The notes under the pieces: model-generated
The model's database searches: none
What the model was told of the DNA's origin: nothing
Seen by the model: the letters and a program-made list of their open reading frames with translations, nothing else
Shown: positions 10,927 to 22,471 of the stretch, one piece after another
Layout: each line of letters opens with the position of its first letter
Numbering within the stretch: the first letter of the stretch is position 1
Origin: Engraulis encrasicolus
Lineage: Eukaryota > Chordata > Actinopteri > Clupeiformes > Engraulidae
Direction: 5' to 3'
Length of the DNA: 64,000 bases
Assembly: GCF_034702125.1 (NCBI RefSeq)
Contig: NW_026945665.1
Span: forward strand, 946,001-1,010,000
Program-made: the position numbers and the translations under genes

Positions 10927-11750
10927 AAAGGGACACTGTGCAGGAAATGGTCAAAAAAGGTACTGCAACTATGCTGCTCATTGCAACTGGGCTGCCTATT
11001 GCCAAATTTGATCTTAATATGAAAGTTTACTAAATAATAGTGGTGTGGATCGGCACTGCCCTCACAATCCGATTCGATCACGATTCGGGAGGAAGTAGAT
11101 CCGATTCGATTCGATTCTAATAGATCCAATCCGATTCGATTCAATTCTACAATGCATTGCAATGCATTACATTTCTACTGAACGCAAAGCAAATGTTCAG
11201 CCATGATGAGGACATACAAGTAGTCAGATACTGAGCAACAATTTATTGGCTGTTTTCTGTATCAGTCTGTATCAGTCTTGCAATGTTTTGAAGTGTTTTT
11301 ATTTAATTTAACATTCATTTGCTCCCGAAATATCCATGGAAGTAATTGAAACTTAAAAAAATTGCCGGATTGATTCTGGAACTTGCCGGATCTGGATCTG
11401 GATCGTCCATTCCCCGGATCGATTCGGATCGCCGAATCGATCATTGTTGACACCACTACTAAGTAATAAACAAATGTTTTCTAGTATGGTACAAGTACAG
11501 TCTTTTTTGCAGCTAAAAATGGCTATTTTTGGAAATTCAAAATGGCGGACCATGGAGAAGATCCACCTTTTCACAGGGACGCAGGAACTCGGCTCGGCTT
11601 GGAGATCGCGTATAGTTATAGGCTTTTCCGTGTCTCTTGTCGTTTTCCCGTTTTTGGTGATTTTGTGAAAGCTTGGGTCCCCATTGAAAACAATGGTGGA
11701 ACCTTCATGAACCAAGGTTCCGCCACTCTAGAGATTAGAGTGTAGGAGGA
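10927..11750. repeat. MITE-like repeat interrupted by a hAT MITE
   Basis: The sequence from AAAGGGACACTGTGCAGG to GTTTACTAAATAA resumes at 11459 with CTAAGTAATAAACAAATG. Removing 11038-11458 therefore restores a continuous repeat. Its right part (about 11575-11750, CTCGGCTCGGCTTGGAGATC) recurs at about 16940 and 18835. I cannot place it in a superfamily. Confidence 0.5.
11038..11458. mobile_element. hAT MITE with 8-bp target duplication
   Basis: The element starts TAGTGGTGT and ends ACACCACTA. It is flanked by CTAAATAA (11030-11037) and CTAAGTAA (11459-11466), a 7 of 8 match. The interior is rich in GATTCGAT-type repeats. It is non-coding, 421 bp. Confidence 0.75.
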
Positions 11751-11951
11751 TGTATTGTATTTTTTCCATTTTATGGAATGATGGAATGGAATGTTGGTGT
11801 AACGATTACTTTGTATCTTTGGTCGCGGAGTGATTATTAGATATGAAGAGTCATTCATAGAGTGTTGGGGAATACCCTCACTCCTAGTGACGTGTAGAAC
11901 GCTCTCGTCTATTCAGAAAGTGTGAAATAATTCGACCGGATCTAACTATTG

Positions 11952-12590
11952 TGGGTCATTCCACGCCAAATCAACAAGAGCCCGCGGACTTAGGTCTCAA
12001 AAAATTCTGAAAATATTACTGAGTGTACCCATGGTACTTAAGAGAAACACTGTAAATTTATTTGAATGTAAGATGTATACTCTCCGTGTTACAGCCAATT
12101 TTACTGGGGGAGGGGGGTGTCCATTTTGTTCACACTCTTTTTTTTGTCAAAGTTCACAAGCCCGTAGCTCAAGAACTAAACCATGTAGGAAGCTCAAATT
12201 TGGCATGCTGGTACATAGATAGGAAGAGTTTGTTGCAAAACTGTCAGTTTTGGTCTGTATGATCCTGCATCGTCATAGCATTCCCTCAAAGATGATACAA
12301 ATTGTACTGGAGTTCTTGGCTGTGCTCTGTTTAGGCCTTCAGAAGACATATTTGTGCCCAACATAGCCTCTTGATTTTTTTCCCTTGTAGAGATAAGTAG
12401 GAACACTCTCATAAAAAGCTATTAATAGAAAGAAAACCCCATCAGTGTTTGAGCAGAAGACCTCACAAGTCTGACAAATCATTTTGGGTGTCATTTTCAG
12501 AGCACCAGAACACCTTGTGGGATTGTCCACAGGTATTTTGAAGTCTTCTTTTTAAAAATGCCTATGAGACTTGTCTTATGGGATGTTTTA
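11952..12590 (+). repeat. Left long terminal inverted repeat
   Basis: Matches 15752-16408 in inverse orientation, for example GGTACTTAAGAGAAACACTG, TGATCCTGCATCGTCATAGC and CCACAAGGTG motifs. The first 26 bp are the most regular. Confidence 0.8.
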
Positions 12591-12926
12591 TTTGTTAATT
12601 TCCACCCTGAACATGGGCAAAATGCAAAAAGAGAGCAGCATGATTTCTATAACATTTAATGTAAAGACTAAATAATCAAATGCACATTTTGCCCTGACAT
12701 GATCACCTGAGAGCCCCTGTGCAGGGGGGCAGGTATCCTTTTCAATTTCAATGATTTAAGGAGCACCTGTGGGTGCTCCCAGCAGTAGATCTGTGCACCT
12801 GCATGGCCTGATGAAGCTAACGTGATCACCTGACGACACCTGCATAGAGGTTGGGTAGAGGCTTTATTATTTCAGTGATCCCAGTGGCACTCTTGACACC
12901 ATTGCCACCATTGTTTGAATCATAAA

Positions 12927-15576
12927 ATGGCCACAAATCATCCAAGCTGCTCTTTTGGTTCTGCTGAAAGTAAATGTCATCTGCCTCATTATACAAGGTT
13001 AGTCATCTTTTATTCAATAAATGCATGTATTAATGATTCAACTCTGTAATTAAGTCTTACAAATGTATTGTCACATTCCTTTGAAGGAAACATGACCTCC
13101 TGAGGCTGAGTGACCTGGCTGAAACAGATGTTGAATTACTAAATCTCAGATCACAGAATACAGCTGGGCCAGATGCAACAATATGCAGTCACCACTGGAA
13201 GCTCTACATGGACAAATATGAATACTTGCAAAAGAAATGCATTGACCCTCTGAGGCAACACTCAAAGGCAATAACAGCAAATCTAAAAACTCTGAGCAAG
13301 AAGGATGCTGACCAACTGAATGTGCGTACAGATGTTTCAGTGAGAGTTATTCCTGGTCAGAAAATGTGCTACAATTGTCTGTCAAACCTCAATGCCCCCA
13401 AAAGTCCTTCAATGAACCAAAGGAGGTCACTGTGGACTATGGACTTTCAGGTGTATCAACACTTAACACCAGCCTAGAAGAACTTGGAGTGTCTCCTCTC
13501 AGAACTTCTCAGGTCAGCAATATGTCGAGCTATGCCAAGAGAAAGGTAACAGAGGTTAACCAGGCTCTTGTAATGAAGATCTCCTCGGGTGGTGTGCCGG
13601 CATCAACATTACAAGAATGCTCAAATTGCAAGGACCTGGATATACTGATGGACCTGCTGAAAGAAAAAATTGCTGTTTCCCCAAGGCATTTGCAGACCCA
13701 ACTCCTCACTCTGGTACCAGACAGCTGGTCTGTGCAGAAAATAGCAGAAACATTTAAAGTAAGTCCATATATGGTCAGAACTGCTCGGAAATTACGCCAA
13801 GAGCATGGCATCCTTGCTGAGCCTCCAGCGCGAAGAGCCTCCACCGCAATATCAGCAGAAATTGAATTAAGGGTCAAAACATTCTATGAAAGTGATGAAC
13901 ATTCAAGAATACTTCCAGGCGCAAAAGACTACAAGTCTGTAAAGTCCACTGAAACAGGAAAACGGGAGCACAAACAAAAACGTCTCATACTGATGAATTT
14001 GAATGAACTGTATGAAAATTATAAAGCCCAATTTCCTGATGACAAAATAGGATTGTCCAAGTTTTGTTTACTGCGACCCAGTCACTGCATCACTGTGGGG
14101 AGTAGAGGAACACACTCTGTATGTGTATGCCAGGCACACCAAAATATTAAGTTAATGCTGACAGCCCTGCCAAGTGCACAACATACAATCACATACCATG
14201 ACCTGATGTCAAATATTGTCTGTTCAGTGACATCTAAACTTTGTATGGTGCACAGATGTCCAAGCTGTCCTAGGGTTGATGTTCTAAAGAGCTACCTTGA
14301 GGACATAAGTGGGTTAGATGACACAACAGAAGACTCTGAGGTCTCATTCAAACAATGGATGTCAACAGACCGCACCACAATTCAAACGTGCTCTAGCACA
14401 CTGGCTGACTTTGTTGAGACCATTGCGAAAAAGACAGACGAACTCACAAGCCATCATTTCATTTGGAAACACCAAGGAGCATTTTTGTCCACGTTGAAAG
14501 AACAGCTGAAACAAAATGAAGCAATTATCATTCTGGATTTTGCAGAGAACTACAGCTTTGTGGTGCAGGATGCTGTTCAAGGGTATCATTGGGAAAATTC
14601 CCAGGCGACTCTTCATCCTTTTGTTGCTTATTTCAGGGATGAAACTGATGAACTGCATCATGAGTGCATGTGTGTTATAAGTGATTGTCTACAGCATGAC
14701 ACAGTAAAGGTTCACGGATTCCAGAGCGACGTCCTGAGCCACCTGCGGAAGATAGCACCCCAAGTAAGCAAAATCTCTTACTTCTCAGATGGAGCTTCAT
14801 CCCAATACAAGAATTTCAAAAACTTTGCAAATCTTGTATATCACCACCATGACTTTGGATTTGAAGCGGAATGGCATTTTTTTGCTACATCCCATGGGGA
14901 AAATGTCTGTGATGGTGTGGGTGTGACCATTAAAAGAGAGGCAGCAAAAGCCAGTCTGCAAGCTACAACTTCTGGACACATACTGACACCAGCTGATCTA
15001 TACAAGTGGGGCGTAGGACATATTAAAAATGTTCATTTTTTATTTGTATCAAATGAAGATGTCATCTCCCACACTGCTGAACAGAGGATGCGATTTGCAA
15101 AGGCCAAAAGAGTGCCTGGTACTCGATCATACCACTGTTACATCCCTACAGAGGACGGGAGACTACAAGTAAGTCGGGTGTCTGGGGAAGACAGTCAGCT
15201 GACGGTTCATATATTCTCTGAAGGAGCTGAGAGGCCAATGTCTCCAAAGCACACACATGCTGCATCAGCAGTGTCTCTCACATTAGAACAGTGCCATATT
15301 GGAAGCTATGTTGGATGCATGTATGATGACAAATGTTGGATTGGTATGATTCGTGACAAGAGTGAAGCAGAATCAGACATCCAGGTATGCTTCATGCATC
15401 CACCCTATCCCGCTCCATCTTTCCACTGGCCATCAAGAGAAGATATTTGTTGGATGCCATTGCAATGCATTGTTGCATTCCTCAGTGCACCTACAACTGT
15501 CAGTGGGAGGCAGTACCACCTTGATCTGAAAGACAGAGATGCTCTACATTCTGCACTTCAAATGAAACAGCAATGA
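12927..15576 (+). CDS. DDE-type transposase with zinc-binding N-terminus, one frameshift
   Basis: I propose two exons. Exon 1 (12927-12997) starts with ATG, runs 23 codons plus AG, and has donor GTTAGT. An 89-bp intron follows. Exon 2 starts at 13087 in the matching phase. The N-terminal part has ICSHHW and, later, KMCYNC, a probable zinc site. The frame then shifts near 13400, and the rest is open to 15576. In that frame (residues counted from 13366) are an HTH-like SWSVQKIAETFKVSPYMVRT near 121-140, Cys/His motifs near 253-302, and acidic blocks IILDFAENYSF (D391), YFSDGASSQYKN (D475) and FATSHGENVCDGVG (D516). These blocks recur in animal transposase-like proteins I have seen, but I cannot name the superfamily. 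Cut-and-paste transposition is the inferred role. The shift is either a true lesion or a small missed intron. Confidence 0.7.
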
Positions 15577-15751
15577 CGCTAATTATGAATTACTATAAAT
15601 GATACATGATTTAAAATGAAATTCTATGTTTGTATTTTGCTTGATATACCTCTGATTACTTATTTCTGAAGTTTTTTTTCTTTCAGGTTTGATGTCATTT
15701 GGGAAAAAGAGCATTTTGTCTCTATTCAGAGTGTAAAATAAACAAGAAAAT

Positions 15752-16408
15752 GTCACATAAGACAAGTCTCATTGGCATTTTTAAAAAGAAGACTTCATGG
15801 AGAATGAAGAAAAAAATAAAAAAAAAATCTGTGGACAATCCCACAAGGTGTTCTGGTGCTCTGAAAATGACACCCAAAATGATTTGTCAGACTTGTGAGG
15901 TCTTCTGGTCAAACACTGATGGGGTTTTCTTTCTATTAATAGCTTTTTATTAGAGTGTTCCTACTTGTCTCTACAAGGGAAAGAAATCAAGAGGCTATGT
16001 TGGGCACAAATATGTCTTCTGAAGGCCTAAACAGAGCACAGCCAAAAACTCCAGTACAATTTGTATAATCTTTGAGGGAATGCTATGACGATGCAGGATC
16101 ATACAGACCAAAACTGACAGTTTTGCAACAAACTTTTCTTATCTATGTACCAGCATGCCAAATTTGAGCTTCCTACATGGTTTATTTATTGAGCTAGGGG
16201 CTTGTGAACTTTGACAAAAAAAAGAGTGTGAACAAAATGGGCACCCCCCTCCCCCAGTAAAATTGGCTGTAACACGGAGAGTATACATCTTACATTCAAA
16301 TAAATTTACAGTGTTTCTCTTAAGTACCATGGGTACACTTGGTAATATTTTCAGAATTTTTTGAGACCTAAGTGCGTGGGCACTTGTTGATTTGGCGTGG
16401 AATGACCC
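15752..16408 (-). repeat. Right long terminal inverted repeat
   Basis: Inverse copy of 11952-12590. Small indels, such as the A-rich GAAGAAAAAAATAAAA insertion near 15805-15830, are the main differences I can see. Confidence 0.8.
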
Positions 16409-16490
16409 TCGGATAATTTAATGTAACCTGATCTCAACGTGCTATACTCTGAATCGTGGTTTCTAAAACACTTTTCTCTCTGATCATTAG

Positions 16491-16604
16491 TCGCATGGAG
16501 CAGAGACCAGGGTCTCCTACAGAAAGCTGTGTGTCCATGAGAAGTGACCAATCAAAGGATGAGCCCCTCAGGTTCAAAGGAGCTGGACCTACATCTGACC
16601 AAAG
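16491..16604 (+). CDS. NLR cassette exon F
   Basis: 114 bp, phase 2 to 2, with acceptor ATCATTAG and donor GTATGC. The core starts RMEQRPGSPTES and ends GAGPTSDQ, closest to exon E. It lies only 82 bp downstream of the long-TIR transposon. The preceding intron text (AATGTAACCTGATCTCAACG) starts right at the transposon border. It is a lone cassette, not part of a visible block. Confidence 0.8.
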
Positions 16605-16869
16605 GTATGCAATCTTGGGCTAGTTCTTGATGGTGAAAAGTTGATCAAATATGTGCAGCGCACCTGCGCACTGAGACTTCAGAACCATGCTGGTTAGAAA
16701 TCGTGCCCACAATGCTGTTTATGGGAGTTACTTCTGCCCTGCATTCATGTCATAAGGTTTGTATTATTAAGCGGGCTTGCGGAGCAAGGACCATGCAGAG
16801 CATGGCCCTTGCAGAGCAAGGCCCGATTATAGTAATCTCTAAGTCCTGTTTTATTATTGGTCTTGTGCA

Positions 16870-17340
16870 GGGGCAGTAAAAATACAAAATGGATCTCCTC
16901 CTAGGCCTTTCGAGATAGAGACACCGTTCAAACACTAAAACGACCGGCTCGGCTTGGAGATCGCGTATAGTTGTAGGCTTCTCCGTGTCTCTTGTCGTTT
17001 TCCCGTTTTTGGCGATTTTGTTAAAGCCTGGGTCCCCATTGAAAACAGTGGTGGAACCTCCATGAACCAAAGTTCCGCCACTCTAAAGATTAGAGTGTAG
17101 GAGGCTTTTTCGGTCATAAAACATCAACACTTTCACCTAGAAGTTTAGTTGACGCGTTGTTAGCGAGCTCTATGGGATGTCTCCAAATTGTCAAAGTTTC
17201 ATCTCCCAACTCCCAATACTTTTTAAATGGCAGGTTTGTAAAAAAAACAGGCCTGGGTCTATGGCGAATCCCATTCTTTCCAAAAGTGCATTTTTCAAGA
17301 GATCAGCGCATGTCCCACACGGAGGTCCATTTGTGTCTTT
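16870..17340. repeat. Dispersed repeat, copy with partners at 11575 and 18755
   Basis: Shared blocks include GGATCTCCTCCTAGGCC, CGAGATAGAGACACCG, CTCGGCTTGGAGATC, GTCTCTTGTCGTTTTCCCG and AAGTTCCGCCACTC, then TTCAAGAGATCAGCGCATG. The order is the same in 18755-19190. It is non-coding; no boundary motif identifies a superfamily. Confidence 0.6.
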
Positions 17341-17620
17341 TTTACAACGATGTTGTAAAGACAAAAAACTCATTCTCATTCTCTCCCCTGTTTACAGCAC
17401 AATACTAACTGTCTCTCAATCAATCACAACAGGTGCAGCCAATGAAGAGTTCCATTTCAACTGTCACTGTCTCAAGATTCTATTCTTAACGAGCAGGTGC
17501 AAGCAACCATTCTAGAAGTCTATTGTTCAGCTCTTTCATGCAATGTGATATAGTCTTGCTGGAATGTGCACAACAGGTAGCTGCTTGGCTTAATGGGAAT
17601 GCATGCTGATGGATTAGAGA

Positions 17621-18545
17621 TATGGAGGTTGAGGGTTCAAACCCCACCCATGCTATGTTGATTTTCAAAATTATATCATATGCAGTGTTCCTTAGCCAAG
17701 TTAAAATACCATTTATGTCATTAATTATCTATGACAAATGTGCTGTATTACAGATATGGAGGTTGGGGGTTCGAACCCTAGTCGAAGCCATGTTGATTTT
17801 CAAAATTATATCATATGCAGCTTTCCTTGGCCAACTTAAAATACCATTCATATCATTAATTATCAATGACAAATGTGCTGTATTACAGATATGGAGGTTG
17901 GGGGTTCGAACCCCAGTCGAAGCCATGTTGATTTTCAAAATTATATCATATGCAGCTTTCCTTGGCCAACTTAAAATGCCATGTATGTCATTTAGTATGA
18001 ATGGCAAATGTGCTGAATTACAGATATGGAGGTTGGGGGTTCGAACCCCAGTCAAAGCCATGTTAATTTTCAAAATTATATCATATGCAGTGTTCCTTGG
18101 CCAACTTAAACTGCCATGTATGTCATTTAGTATGCATGGCAAATGTGCTGAATTACAGATATGGAGGTTGGGGGTTCGAATCCCAGTCGAAGCCATGTTG
18201 ATTTTCAAAATTATATCATATGCAGTGTTCCTTGGCCAACTTAAAATGCCATGTATGTCATTTAGTATGAATGGCAAATGTGCTGAATTACAGATATGGA
18301 GTTTGGGGGTTCGAACCCCAGTCGAAGCCATGTTGATTTTCAAAATGATATCATATGCAGTGTTCCTTAGCCAACTTCAAATATCATGCATTGTATGTCA
18401 TTTAATATCAATGGCAAAGGGGTTGGATTACAGATATGGAGGTTGTGGGTTCGAATCCCGCTCGAAGCCATGTTGATTTTCAAAATTATATCATATGCAG
18501 TGTTCCTTAGCCAACCTAAAATACCATGTATGTCATTTAGTATAT
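17621..18545 (+). repeat. 135-bp tandem repeat array with tRNA T-arm-like motif
   Basis: The landmark TATGGAGG/TATGGAGT starts at 17621, 17755, 17890, 18025, 18160, 18295 and 18435, giving periods of 134, 135, 135, 135, 135 and 140 bp. Each unit carries GGGGGTTCGAACCCC or a close variant, like a tRNA T-arm and B-box, followed by CATGTTGATTTTCAAAATT. The first unit is preceded by a tRNA-head-like stretch near 17588 (CTTAATGGGAATGCATGCTG). Because 135 is a multiple of three, long reading frames of 284 codons (plus) and 204 codons (minus) arise; they are not genes. A second, shorter array is at 21361-22471. Confidence 0.85.
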
Positions 18546-18754
18546 CCCCAAAACGCAGAGCTACAACACTTTCAAGATGGCTGACTCCAAGATGGCTGAA
18601 TTGTTTGGCCCATAACTTCTGACTGGGTGGATGGAGTTTTTCCAAGATTTCTTTTAGCTTTGTTTTCTCAATAGTACTTTGTTTCATCTCTGCCCCAAAA
18701 GGCAAGCCCGCTTCCAGCATTTTCTGTGAGAATGCAATCTAGTTTATCGTTCTT
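18546..18754. other. No gene seen
   Basis: Includes an AAGATGGCTGA direct repeat and a segment AAAGGCAAGCCCGCTTCCAG. No element or exon recognised. Confidence 0.4.
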
Positions 18755-19190
18755 GTGTCGGGCAGTAAAATAGAAAAATGGATCTCCTCCTAGGCCTTTC
18801 GAGATAGAGACACCGTTCAAACACTAAAACGACCGGCTCGGCTTGGAGATCACGTATAGTTATAGGCTTGTCCGTGTCTCTTGTCGTTTTCCCGTTTTTG
18901 GCAATTTTGTGAAAGCTTGGGTCCCCATTGAAAACAATGGTGGAACCTTCATGAACCAAGGTTCCGCCACTCTAGAGATTAGAGTGTAGGAGGCTTTTTC
19001 GGTCATAAAACATCAACACTTTTACCTAGAAGTTTCATCTCCCAACTCCCAATACTTTTTACATGGCAGGTTTGTAAAAAAAAAAAACAGGCCTGGGTCT
19101 ATGGAGGTTCCCAGTCTTTCCAAAAGTGCATTTTTCAAGAGATCAGCGCATGTCCCACATGGAGGTTCATTTGTGCCTGAACCGTTTAAC
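18755..19190. repeat. Dispersed repeat, partner of 16870-17340
   Basis: Same blocks in the same order as 16870-17340, offset by roughly 1.88 kb. The 135-bp array lies between the two copies. Confidence 0.6.
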
Positions 19191-21340
19191 CTATAAACTT
19201 CATTCAAAGACTGTTAGAGAGATCACATGCATGACTCCGATCTGTGAAAAGGACACGTGCCAACTCCTTTTACTTTTTTTTACAACGACCGTGTAAAGAC
19301 AAAACACTGGGTCTGATTCTGTTCCCTGCTAAGACCACAATACTAAAGTCTCTTTTCCATTGGGTTCCGCGTTCCGGTGCGGGCTTTATAAATATTCATG
19401 AAACTTGACGGGGGGTCGATGGTGCTGTCTCACACGCATTTCCATACAACAGGGACTAGAACTGGGCTGTATGATCAGCTGCTGCACCTAGCCGCGACAA
19501 AACCGTGTTTTCACGCCATGGTGAATCTAAGCCCTAATCTAAACAATAGGACCTATATAGGACTAAATATAACCAGCGATCTCATTTTCATAGACCCATA
19601 GACATGTGTTTGGGCTTGTTCGAAAGCTGCGAATCTCAGCTTTTCACAGGTTTTTACGGAACGTTTTTATGTTCTTTCAATCCAAAGTTATATAACTTTA
19701 AGCGGCCGCTGTTTCAAGTGAAAAAATAGCGCTTTCCAACCATTTTTTTTTTTTACCTCGTCATTTTTTCCCGAACATCCAGCGATCACCTTAACCTAGA
19801 CCTACAGACATGTGTTAGGGTTTGTTCAAAAGCTGAGATTCTTAGCGTTTTACAGGTTTTACGGCACGTGTTTATGTTCTTTAAATCCAAAGTCATTTAA
19901 AGATCGCCTCTCAACGTAATTTAATTAATATTGCCGTGTTCCCAATTGTTATTGAATGTGTTACGCGTTGGTCCTGTTTTAAAAAACGTTCTGGTTGCTT
20001 TGTTTCAAGACGTTTTTGCAAGCTGGCAAGGTGGCTTGTGGAGAAACGAGAGAGTGTTCCGTGTTTCTCGTGGAAATGCGTCTCTGATTGGCTCACTCCT
20101 CCTGCTCTCAAAGAAACGCGTCTCTGATTGGCTCAGTCCTCCAGCCTTGGGAGAGAATGTAATGGGAAACAGAGTCGCCACTTCCCCGGATGGTACTGCA
20201 CTATAGGGGCGCCAACGGAGGCGTGCAGGCTCCATTCAGGGCTGTGCTCTTTCGACAGCGACCCCTAGGCGAGCTGTAGGCACGGAGCAACCGGAGTGAG
20301 CAGGCTTTATGTATGAGGCTTTGTGCTGTGTGTGTACCTGAGAGTAGCAACCAGCTGATAGCTAAGCTAAGCTAAGCTATGTTTCGGGCCACCAGACGTT
20401 GCTTGTTTTGAAAACAAGCAGAAAAAAATTACTCGACATGTTTTTAGATAAATGGGTCGATATAAACCTTTGTGGGCAACGCCTTCTTTCGACGTGACGA
20501 AACACAGAAAGGCTTTCGTGATTCGCTCGTTTCTCTGCATTATTGATGTAAATTGGGAAACACCGGGAAACACAGCCAGGAGAGTTGACGCACCGCTATG
20601 AGAGCCTTGCAAGTGAGTTTAACTTGGGGTGACCGTCCGATCTTCGAAAGGAGTGAGTAAAACTGAGTTTTATCGGAAGTTGGCCTTTATTTAACTTTAA
20701 GCGGTCGCCACTTCAAGTAAACAATGGCGTTGTTCTCCAGCCGGATAGAGAGGAAATCTTTTTTGTCATGGCTGTGTTCTTTGTTCCCTCGAATAAACCA
20801 CAGTTGTCTTTTTCATTCGAAATTTTCATTTTTACATTTAATTTGATAACAGCAAATTCGCCATCCCTCTGCAGGTTCGTATATGAAGATATGTGCAATG
20901 AAAAGGGCTACTTTAGTGTGCCCTATTTTGCATGGTGGTAAAAAAAAAACGACTTCTCACAAGGAGGAGGCGTGGAGCTTTGGAAATAGCGTGATTTTAA
21001 AATAATAGCCTAATAGGCTAATAATATAACTCATTGGCCAAGGACTGGAGTTAGGCTAGGCCTACTTTAAAGAACATGATAATTGCTTGAGCAAATTTTC
21101 TCTGTCTACTGTAAAAACTGCCGACAGAAAAGTGATGTTGATTTTTAAAGTGCGTGGGTGGGGATAGGTGTTTGCACATGCCGGTAAATCCTAACACAGG
21201 CAACATGTAGCCTAGTGGAACTAAGCTCCGCACGCCTCGAACCACGTCTTTCGCGATTCTATAATCGCCCCTGTTTGAGCCCTGTTTGAGCTGATGATGG
21301 GTGTGTATGGGTGGAGTAAATGCAAAATGGGAATGGGAAT
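19191..21340. other. Non-coding region with internal direct repeats and a CpG-rich CCAAT patch
   Basis: Two similar segments lie at about 19600-19715 and 19804-19905 (ACATGTGTT, TTTTACAGGTTT, TTTATGTTCTTT, AATCCAAAGT). At 20070-20145 the motif CGTCTCTGATTGGCTCA occurs twice, 54 bp apart, in GC-rich sequence; ATTGG is the inverse CCAAT box. A GCTAA repeat lies near 20358-20378. I found no coding exon. It may be a decayed element with its own promoter-like region. Confidence 0.4.
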
Positions 21341-21360
21341 GCATGCTGCTGGATTAGAGA

Positions 21361-22471
21361 TATGGAGGTTGAGGGTTCGAACCCCACCCGAAGCCATGTT
21401 GATTTTCATATGCAGTGTTCCTTAGCCAACTTAAAATGCCATGTATGTCATTTATTATCAATGGCAAATGTGCTGGATTAGAGATATGGAGGTTGAGAGT
21501 TCGAATCCCACTTGAAGCGATGCTGATTTTCAAAATTATATCATATGCAGTGTTCCTTAGCCAAGTTAACCCTCTGAGGTCTAAGGCCTTTCAGAGGCTT
21601 TTAGGCTGCTTGCACCACCCTGACATTTTCAAGTATTTTCAACTAACAGTAAGCATCTATGCAAAAGTGGAATATATGGTTGTATTGTGAAAAGCCTGAC
21701 AAGAAATAATCTGAAAAAAATTGGATGTCATACAAACATGTTTTATTTAAATTGAGTATAAACACAACTGTACAAAAAACAGGTTTCAGAGATCTTCAAA
21801 AAGTTCAAGAAAACACACAATAAATATATCTAGCCAAGACTTTTGAAGTTTGAATCTTGTAAACAAATGTGTTGGCAGCATAAAAGTGAAAAGGGCATTT
21901 AGAAATGTTTTCTTGTTTTCATACAAAGTGCAAAAAAGAATGACTATGTCACTGCCACTGCCTGTCTCATTTGAATACTAATGAGATAGGTGTGAACAAA
22001 CCTCTAATGGCCCACACCCCCCTGTCAATCCCCATGTGCTCTGATAGCCCCAACCCCCCTGTCACTCTACGTCTGCTGTGTTTACCCTACCTGAAAGGGG
22101 CGTGTTGTCACCTCTGAATAGCCACTCAAGCACCGGTACTTTACATGTGAATAGCTATAGGTGTGGCTGCTACAGGCAGAGAGTACAGAATATGCGAAGA
22201 TTTCTTTTCACTTTCTTTAAATTGGGCCAGCTATATAATTTATTTAATATATATATATATATATATATTTGGAATCTGGAAGGTCTGAGGTTTCTAATGG
22301 TGTAACCTATGTGTTTCAATGACAAAAACTCACAGAGTTACAGATTTGTTTTTGGAGACATGTCAAATTGCCCTCTCAAGGGCAATTAGACCTCTATGGG
22401 TTAAAATACCATGTATGTCATTTAGTATCGATGGCAAATGTGCTGAATTACAGATATGGAGATTGGGGGTT
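21361..22471 (+). repeat. Second 135-bp array, split by a piggyBac-type MITE
   Basis: Unit landmarks are at 21361, 21485 and 22455. The first unit is 124 bp because part of the AAAATTATATCA segment is missing. The last interval is 970 bp; subtracting the 831-bp insert and its 4-bp duplication leaves exactly 135. The array ends at 22471 within the T-arm motif, where hAT-related sequence begins. Confidence 0.85.
21570..22400. mobile_element. piggyBac-type MITE, complete
   Basis: Target duplications TTAA lie at 21566-21569 and 22401-22404. The termini CCCTCTGAGGTCTAAGGCC and GGCAATTAGACCTCTATGGG are imperfect inverted repeats. The 831 bp encode no transposase. A (TA)n microsatellite lies near 22240-22267. 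The right end matches the window start (1-142). Confidence 0.8.

Larger units (their letters stand above)
11952..16408 (+). mobile_element. DNA transposon with about 650-bp inverted ends, superfamily unassigned
   Basis: The outer ends are GGGTCATTCCACGCCAAATC at 11952 and its reverse complement ending at 16408. The inverted similarity continues about 640-650 bp inward on each side (to about 12590 and from about 15752). Between them lies one transposase gene on the plus strand. No target duplication is convincing: left flank AACTATTGT, right flank TCGGATAAT. The right flank runs into the cassette F intron. Low divergence between the two ends and the nearly intact gene suggest a fairly recent insertion. 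Confidence 0.8.

Noticed and set aside
17622..18476. 284-codon plus-strand frame and 204-codon minus-strand frame
   Set aside because: Both arise from a 135-bp tandem repeat whose length is a multiple of three; the repeated peptides have no coding logic.
17621..18545. CRISPR-like array
   Set aside because: Units are 135 bp and similar throughout, with no short repeats and unique spacers; the window is vertebrate.
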